Below are positions 57,043 to 64,000 of a stretch of DNA of 64,000 nucleotides, piece by piece. The notes beneath the pieces were generated by a model. It saw only the letters and a list, made by a program, of their open reading frames with translations. It searched no databases and was not told the origin of the DNA. The DNA is from Antedon bifida (Eukaryota > Echinodermata > Crinoidea > Comatulida > Antedonidae), in NCBI GenBank assembly GCA_963402885.1, contig OY727102.1, positions 4,216,001 through 4,280,000 on the forward strand, given 5' to 3'. The position numbers and the translations under genes were made by a program. The first letter of the stretch is position 1. Each line of letters starts with the position of its first letter.

Positions 57043-57054
57043 CAGTCAAATACG

Positions 57055-60000
57055 ATGGACTCTGCAAGGCCATTTGTGTGGATCATATTAACATGCACCG
57101 TAGTGTCTCCTAATTGCGATACTGACTGGTCAGGTAAGCATTTTTTCAATTAATATTACATTTCAACTAGTATTACAGACATATTGTAATGTGGTACATC
57201 TCTGCACAGTAAACTTCCCTAAACGTTTCTTTCGCAAACTCCGGAATCTGTGGTGCTACTTGGACATTAGTCCTCTCCTATGCTGCTGTTCCTCTTAGGT
57301 ACATGACTACAAGCAATGCCATTGACTGTTACAATTTTAGTCAAAGTTTGTCCAAACGATGCACTGCCCAGTGTAGCAAGAACTTTAGTTTGCAAACTAG
57401 AGAAAGATTGATTTCCCAACCTTTTGTAAGATGATGAATACTTTTCATAAGTAGGCTAAGCCATGCACCTTCTTGACAAACTGAGGTTTGCAAACTTAGA
57501 AATCAAGAAACAGTAGTCATTTATCCTGTACACTGACTAAAGACTGCTATTTAATTTGTTGAGTTAAAAAACCTCAGAAAACTAATTTGTCAAGAACTTG
57601 CCAACTAGATTTATTTGTGAACGGCTGGAAAATCTTGACAAATTTGGAACTTGCAAACTAAAGTTTCCTATATAGTTAGTCTTAAGCACTTCTACTAGTT
57701 AGTACTAAACTAGCAATTAGTTTGCAAACACGAGCAAATTTGCAGTTTGCAAACAAAAGTTTGATAAAGTTTACTAAGCCATAGTCTACACTAAGAAACT
57801 TAATCAAGCTTTCTGTCGCACAACGAATTGAGAAGAATTGAGAACTGCGAGTTTAATTGTGTTTGCAAACTAAAGTTTGATAAAGTTTACTAAGCCATAG
57901 TCTATACTAGGAAACTTAATCAAGCTTTCTGTCGCACAACGAATTGAGAAGAATTGAGAACTGCGAGTTTAATTATGTTTGCAAACTAAAGTTTGATAAA
58001 GTTTACTAAGCCATAGTCTACACTAGGAAACTTAATCAAGCTTTCTGTCGCAGTATTTGAACTAGGGCCTAACAAAACAACAGTCAACTTGGATTATATT
58101 GTTGAAGTTAGAAATGATGGAATCAATGGAAGTATTAGCTATACACTCGGAGCTTTTCTCTCATGGCAAAAACCGGATTTTGACATTGGTAAGTTAAATT
58201 TAATTATTTTAGAATGTTCCTTTCGTCCACAGTAAACCTTGTTTAAGAGTTTAAGAGCCTTGGTCAGACACCCTTACTGGATGGCTTCCTTGGAGTTTAA
58301 CCTTTTTTTTACCCGACAAAAACCATAGACAAGATATCAAAAACGGGGATCGGAAGCAAAGGGATAGTATGACATCGATAAGTGTTCGAATCTATATGGA
58401 CATCCGTGTATCGACCATGATCGAATTTTTGTCTGAGATACAAAACCCGATTTGGCTGCAATTATTTGGCTTAATGCTGTCCAGTTTTTACACACATGTT
58501 TTAGGCCTTATGAAACCTGAAAACATCAAAATACGAATTCAATATATTGACACATATATTATTTGCAGTAACTAAAATTCATTTAATTTTATTGTTTTTA
58601 TAAAATGATTATTTGATATGATCGGCTGGATGGACCACCCTCGTAAAATATTGTTAAAATAAATAAAAATAAATAGAGTTAATGTCTGTAATTACAGAAT
58701 TGAAAAAAAAGAGTCAGCGCCGTAACACACTATCGTTAAAGATGTTTTCTTGTTGACACAAATCTCTTGCAAATACACAAAAAAGGTTTCCTTTTGGATA
58801 GCAGCATATTATATAATATATAAACATACCACTTTATTTTTATTAATTTTTTTTATAGACTTTGACGGATACGTTGTGGATTACAATATCGAAGCTCCTA
58901 AGGAACTCAATTGTGAATTAGCTGAATCTGATCTCTATGTTGTAATTAAACGTTTTAAATTTCTTTCAATGATTACCGTATATGTCCAAGCCTGGTTCAT
59001 TCATTTAGTCAAGTTAGTTAAGAAACTGAGGCTGTTTATCAAACCAGATTCCAAACGTCTACATTCTTGCTGCTCGTTTTCATTTGTTTTCAAAAGTTTG
59101 GTAGCCTAGTTAATGACTTCACTCTGCGTCTGACAATAGTCCAGTTCCCTATGTACCTTAAAGGTACCTTAGTGTGCAGATCATGGGGAAAGTGTAAACA
59201 TTGTGTTTTATGAATATTTGAAGCATGCTGGTTATAAAAACCCATGTTGTCAAATTTGTAGTGGTATGTAAGGTTACTGTGAACAATCTTTAAACAAAAG
59301 TTATAATCAGCTCAGTTTATGAAACAACATAAAAATGTGGTATTTTTTGGAAAAAAAATGAAGATTGGGCGCTTGAGATTCTTTTATATTTTTATAAAAT
59401 TTTGTTATTATACAACATATAAATATACCGTATATAAACTTTGACTGGAAGTCAAATTATTTTTTGAACCAAAAAACGTCTGTATTTCAGTTAAATTATT
59501 TTTTTTCGACTAATAATAACTATTATGATACTTCAAAATGACCCACTTTTTTCAATTTTTTTTTATTTTTTTGGAATTAGTCAAAGGGACAATACATCTT
59601 TAATGTGTCGTGATGGTGCGTGATTATATTTCTTCGGGGTAAGACCCTCACAATGACGTGTCATATACACGTATCCATTTCTAGAACATGCACTTAATTT
59701 ATCATAGTGCCCGTCCATTGGACGGATAACTGCTAGTATATGTAAATTCATATAAATTGATCAAAAGTGTATTCATTCTAACTAGTTCCTTATTCATTTC
59801 AGGGGAATGAAAGTATAATATTAACTCCATTAGAATATAATTATCATTACGAATTTCAGGTAAGTTTTTTATGAATTAGAAGTTGTACATTTGTGTAGGC
59901 TAATACACTCTACAGATGTATTCTACCAAAACAGTTGTTTTATATTTGTAAATGTCTATATCATCAATCATTGCAAAAAGAAACATATACATAATATCAG

Positions 60001-63000
60001 TGTTTATACACGCGCGCGACAACTGATAAAAGCGCTTTAATAACTGTTTCTGTTGGATGAATATAATTACATAACATATACAATATTTTATTTTTAGATT
60101 AAGCTTGCTAACAAAGAAAAAAATGTTAAGATGTTTAAAGATGGTACTCAATTATACTCTATAGGCGTAGGTAGGTAAACCTCGTGTTGTGTTGTAGCAT
60201 GGAGGTATAAAACCATCCATGACTACAACACTAAGTCTTTAGCTAAGTTTACTGTTATATATAGTTTAATAAATACTCGAAAGTACGGAAACAGAAATGT
60301 TATTTCGCCGGTATTTAGGTAAGTTGGTGATGGGAGTTGACATTACAGTGATTGATCAATTAATATTAGTTACTATGGATCGATTGTTTCCCGATGGTTA
60401 AGTATAACATATCACAGTGCGTTTGACAATGTACATGCGTTGAAGTTGGAACCAAACTCATTTTTTGAAGGTGATATACTGCATTCTTTAACGTACATAA
60501 ATTGCTTGTTACACAAGGACCAACGTAAAAAAGTCTCATCTAAATGGCATACTCTATATTATTGTATGCAGGCAATTCAACTTCGTTTATGTAATAATCA
60601 AATGTTAACAAACTTTATTAATTCATTTATTTTTAGATTGCTACCGTGAGACAAATGACTACGAATATTGTTCCACGTTAGGTAAATTAAATGAGTAGTA
60701 GTTTGTTTTAGCGATTGGTCTATCACCACTCCATCGAAATGCTGTTTGATCATCTCTAAAACTGTCTTTACATAACGAAAGGGTATTGATATTAGCTGGT
60801 TCTACTCTACAATTCGATCAAGAAGTTGCCGGGGTGAAGCATTTCAATTGTTAAAATCAAGATGGCGACAGTCACCTACATTAATTAAACTAATAATAAT
60901 TTGTACTGTTCTGTAAACGTTTAACATGCAATCTTCAAGCAATTTGCATCAATTATTATTTAAAAAATAAAAAATAAACATCTATATTTCTAGATCCACA
61001 ATATCCAAGCGCCCCAGCAGATGTCGAAGTTTCTAGCGTGATCACAGATAAGGAAAGCGAGATATTCATATCGTGGTTAAGGCCACTGGGAACAGAAACT
61101 ATCTCCATACGAACCGCACCACGTGGATATCTGAACGATGATAATGAATCGAAAGTGGATCGGAAACCGATTAATGACACAAAAGAAGTAAAACAACACA
61201 GAACAATATTATATTAAATTAGAATGTAGCATTATTGGCTCAAATACTGTGGGTTAGGCCCGGGTTGAGATCATTGGCCGCCTCACGCAATATCCCGTCT
61301 GTTTTGTCTTTAATGTCAAAGGCATTGTGTATACTCTGATGATATTGGAACATAAAAATCACCAGCTTTGATATTTTTTTAAGAATTCTAAGATTTAAAG
61401 CTCAGGTACAGGCATGAATTTTAAATATAATATTTTGTTAATTGTACATAAACCAAATATTTGTCACAGAAATCAAGACGAAAAAACATGAATTTCCCTT
61501 AATATGGTCAAATACAAAATTTGGCAAAATTCTTCCATAAAAACCAGAAAGACTTTTTTTCAGTAGTTAGGTAGTTAACCTAATGTAATAACATGTCTGG
61601 TGACTCCCTAGACGGTGAAAAAAGATGGTGGATATACGGTGGATAATTTTTGCTATAGCATGAAAATAAAAATCTGAAGTTGAATAAAAATATCAGAAAT
61701 GTAATATTCAAGTTATATTACCTATATTTAGTCATCTGATAAAATGTTTTACCACACCGTTTATATTTCTTTTTAAAATGCCTCTCTATTCACAAAATGT
61801 GTGTACAAACGAATAGAGATTTTACTGTGTAATTTGAACTATCCCCCCCCCCCCCCCACTGATAAGAAAGTGCTTATTTTCAACAAGCTTGTGTAACACA
61901 AATAAAATCCCAAAAATTATGAAACATAGGGGAAACTATAGATCGATAATTATTGGAATGTATGATCAATAGAAATTTTTTGCTCGCACCTGGCCTTTAA
62001 TGTTTCCCCTCTCTTAGAATTTCAAAGTATCTCTCTTTAATTAAGCATATATTATTATTTTTTAGTAAATATATTATTGTAACTGTTGCTTAAATAATCA
62101 TGGGCATGGGTCGTTATGGTTAGCTTGGTCGTAACAAACAGACTTAACATGTATAAACAAACGGGAGTTGCTTTCATTTGGTACACAACACGACTCGATA
62201 TATTTTCCACCATTAAAGGCCAGGTGCGGGCAAAAAATTTCTATTGATCATACATTCCAATAATTATCGATCTATAGTTTCCCCTATGTTTCATAATTTT
62301 TGGGATTTTATTTGTGTTACATAAGCTTGTTGAAAATAAGCACTTTCTTATCAGTGGGGGGATAGTTCAAATTACACAGTAAAATCTCTATTCTTTTGTA
62401 CACAAATTTTGTAAATAGAGAGGCATTTTAAAAAGCTATTAAAAATAAACGGTGTGGTAAAAAATGTTATCAGATGAATAAATATAGGTAATATAACTTG
62501 AATATTACATTTCTGGTATTTTTATTCAACTTCAGATTTTTATTTTCATGCTATAGCAAAAATTATCCACCGTATATCCACCATCTTTTTTCACTTTCTA
62601 GGGAGTCACCAGATATGTTATTACATTAGGTTAACTACCTAACTACTGAAAAAAATGTCTTCCTGGTTTTTATGGCAGAATTTTGCCAAATTTTGTATTT
62701 GACCATTTTAATGGAAATTCATGTTTTTTCGTCTTGATTTCTATTACAAATATTTGATTTATGTACTATTAACCAAATATTATATTTAAAATTCATGCCT
62801 GTACCTGAGCTTTAATACTACGAATCGTAAATTTAATTTACGAAAAAACCGTGTTCTTAACAATATCCTGTTCCATTTACAGATTAAAATAGAAAGCGGT
62901 GAACGCGTTTCAACCATAATTATACGGCAACTAGAACAAAACACAATGTATGACTTAGAGGTAAAAAGATTAACTTAAAGATTAATTTACGGAAAAGTGT

Positions 63001-63727
63001 TTAAACCCTGAAGGGAACCCGTTATCTTTATTAAAGATGATGGTGGATATCATTTACTTAATGATTTTTATAATTATTCTGTCAATTACGCCATTATTAT
63101 ACTATTATTGCAACTGTTGTTATGTTTTTGATTTCTGTGTATTATTATTATTATTCTTTAGCATTAACTCATTCTTATTATCATTTATTTGATTACTTTC
63201 ATTTATTTACCCTAGGAGTTGAAATATTATTTTCATTGGAGCCTGGAATTATTTATTTTAGTTTAAACATCACACTTATGTATTAGGCCTATCATTTCTC
63301 TTTCTCTTTTCTTTACGGCATTGTAATAAGACAGCAACACAATTTCCCAAGTTGGGATGAATAAAGTTTCCTTGTATCCTTGTATCCCTTGTAACATTGG
63401 ATGTTAATGTTTAATGTTTAAGGCAGGTTGTTTTAGAGCATAGGCTCAAAAGTAGTCCATTTCAAAGACAATTATATATTATTTCAGATGTATATTAATA
63501 TTTAAAATACTGATTTTAAAATCATAGATGCAATACAAGATATACAATTAACGTCCTAAACAAAGAATGCCATCCCATTTCCATTTGTGATTCAGGTTTG
63601 TGTTTTATCGGAAATTATGGTGTGTATTTTCAGATGGTTGGAATAAATAGCGAAGGAAGGGCAGGAATAACAACAGTAGTACAATTCTACACTTCAGAAC
63701 ATGAATCACCTACAGAAGAAATACCAG
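57055..63727 (+). CDS. secreted or receptor-type protein with fibronectin type III domains (partial at 3' end)
   Basis: Nine exons: 57055-57133, 58054-58188, 58859-58941 (end uncertain), 59803-59859, 60098-60170, 60637-60681, 60994-61187, 62883-62960 and 63634-63727, in frame for about 279 residues. The start MDSARPFVWIILTCTVVSPN looks like a signal peptide. Residues about 50-135 resemble an FN3 domain (LSWQKPDFD, DFDGYVVDYNIE, LTPLEYNYHYEFQIKLAN); CYRETNDYEYC is a Cys-bearing linker; residues about 160-270 form a second FN3 (PSAPADVEVSS, IFISWLRP, IIIRQLEQNTMYDLEMVGIN). The ATG exon begins after an acceptor (TTTATAG) at 57043, so a 5' non-coding exon is likely. Two FN3-like units after a signal peptide would fit a cytokine-receptor-like, adhesion or tyrosine-kinase/phosphatase receptor; I cannot choose. 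The protein continues beyond the window. Confidence 0.7.
57759..58053. repeat. 115-bp tandem repeat (2.5 copies) ending at an exon border
   Basis: Units start AGTTTGATAAAGTTTACTAA at 57759, 57874 and 57990. Each carries CTTAATCAAGCTTTCTGTCG. In the first two units this is followed by CACAACG; in the third it becomes CAG, the acceptor of FN3-gene exon 2 (58054). Scattered TTTGCAAAC motifs lie upstream (57340-57760). Confidence 0.9.
58189..58858. other. FN3-gene intron with SINE 3' fragment
   Basis: Intron between exons 2 and 3. The piece at 58615-58677 (GGCTGGATGGACCACCCTCG plus an AAATAAA tail) matches the 3' end of the SINE at 43932-44195. A 68-codon open frame at 58369-58575 has no recognisable motif. 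Confidence 0.6.
59300..59603. mobile_element. decayed copy of the TTAAAGATGTATTGTCCC MITE
   Basis: The right end GGGACAATACATCTTTAA matches the element at 37876-38201; the left end is too diverged to place. It lies in an intron of the FN3 gene. Confidence 0.55.
61395..62000 (-). mobile_element. 606-bp TTAA-flanked MITE, inverted copy
   Basis: It reads TTAAAGCTCAGGTACAGGCA at the left and ends GCACCTGGCCTTTAA; as the reverse complement it is a near-identical partner of 62213-62815. It contains a 16-C run at about 61843-61858. It lies in the FN3-gene intron between exons 61187 and 62883. Confidence 0.9.
62213..62815 (+). mobile_element. 603-bp TTAA-flanked MITE, direct copy
   Basis: It starts TTAAAGGCCAGGTGCGGGCA and ends TGCCTGTACCTGAGCTTTAA. 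It is near-identical over its length to the inverted copy 212 bp upstream, and is the full-length version of the internally deleted copy at 17342-17722. No transposase frame is present. Confidence 0.9.
63320..63400 (+). repeat. possible retroelement 3' end
   Basis: CACAATTTCCCAAGTTGGGA, GATGAATAAAGTTTCC and a short TTGTATCC repeat resemble a LINE or SINE 3' end with a simple repeat tail. It lies in an FN3-gene intron. Confidence 0.35.
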
Positions 63728-63853
63728 GTAATAAAAAAATGTCCCGAATTTCATTCGCAGGTTTCTCAAAATTCCATATTTTCACAATAATTTCTATAAC
63801 CCGCTAACCATTGGTCAGATTATCATGAAACAGAAATGGTATTCACAGCAACT

Positions 63854-63955
63854 GCTTCAATTTAATTTCCTTCTTTTAGCAAAAACATTGCTATGTTTTT
63901 GGGCGCTTCAATTTAATTTCCTTCTTTTAGCAAAAACATTGCTATGTTTTTGGAT
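63854..63955. repeat. 51-bp tandem duplication carrying a splice-acceptor-like motif
   Basis: GCTTCAATTTAATTTCCTTC, then TTTTAGCAAAAACATTGC and TATGTTTTTGG, occurs twice head to tail (starts at 63854 and 63905). Each copy contains TTTCCTTCTTTTAG, a good acceptor for the next FN3-gene exon. Confidence 0.9.
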
Positions 63956-64000
63956 GATCTTTAAATTTAGTTCATGATAGCCTATGTAAATACGTGAACG

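Noticed and set aside
58369-58575. 68-codon frame as an extra FN3-gene exon
   Set aside because: Not flanked by compatible splice sites and not needed to keep the frame between exons 58188 and 58859.

Overview
The window is nuclear DNA of an animal: AT-rich, with multi-exon genes, GT-AG introns, long introns and many short interspersed repeats. The proteins look deuterostome-like. A decayed 5S rRNA-derived repeat at about 45.4-45.5 kb looks to me like echinoderm 5S, so an echinoderm is my best guess. That is an inference; no species marker was tested.

Three protein-coding genes are visible. (1) On + from the left edge to 6809 are the last 15 exons (about 781 residues) of a HERC1-type giant E3 ubiquitin ligase: the C-terminal RCC1-like propeller and the complete HECT catalytic domain, with Cys at 6657-6659. 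(2) On -, from an ATG at 52398 to a stop at 13586, lies a complete ASH1L-type histone H3K36 methyltransferase gene. I could place 24 coding exons whose lengths sum to 7581 nt (2526 residues). They encode a giant basic N-terminal exon, AT-hooks, an FxLP motif, AWS, SET, post-SET, bromodomain, PHD and BAH. A non-coding 5' exon and promoter probably lie near 52.9-53.3 kb. (3) On + from 57055 past the right edge is a secreted or receptor-type protein with a signal peptide and two fibronectin type III-like domains, which I could not identify further. HERC1 and ASH1L converge tail to tail; ASH1L and the FN3 gene diverge.

The three genes show no pathway link beyond adjacency: one is a ubiquitin ligase, one a chromatin enzyme and one probably extracellular.

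The rest is introns and intergenic DNA with transposon debris. It holds a LINE 3' end with a readable reverse-transcriptase C-terminus (7.8-8.4 kb), TTAA-flanked foldback MITEs, a 728-bp TIR element with subterminal AATAGTAACCC repeats (500-1227), hAT-like MITEs, tRNA- and 5S-derived SINE remnants, a possible Penelope-like fragment with a hammerhead-like core, and several minisatellites. The most striking structures are a roughly 600-bp-arm inverted repeat inside an intron of the FN3 gene (61395-62815) and tandem duplications that copy splice-acceptor sequence in the same gene. I saw no clearly new multi-gene system.
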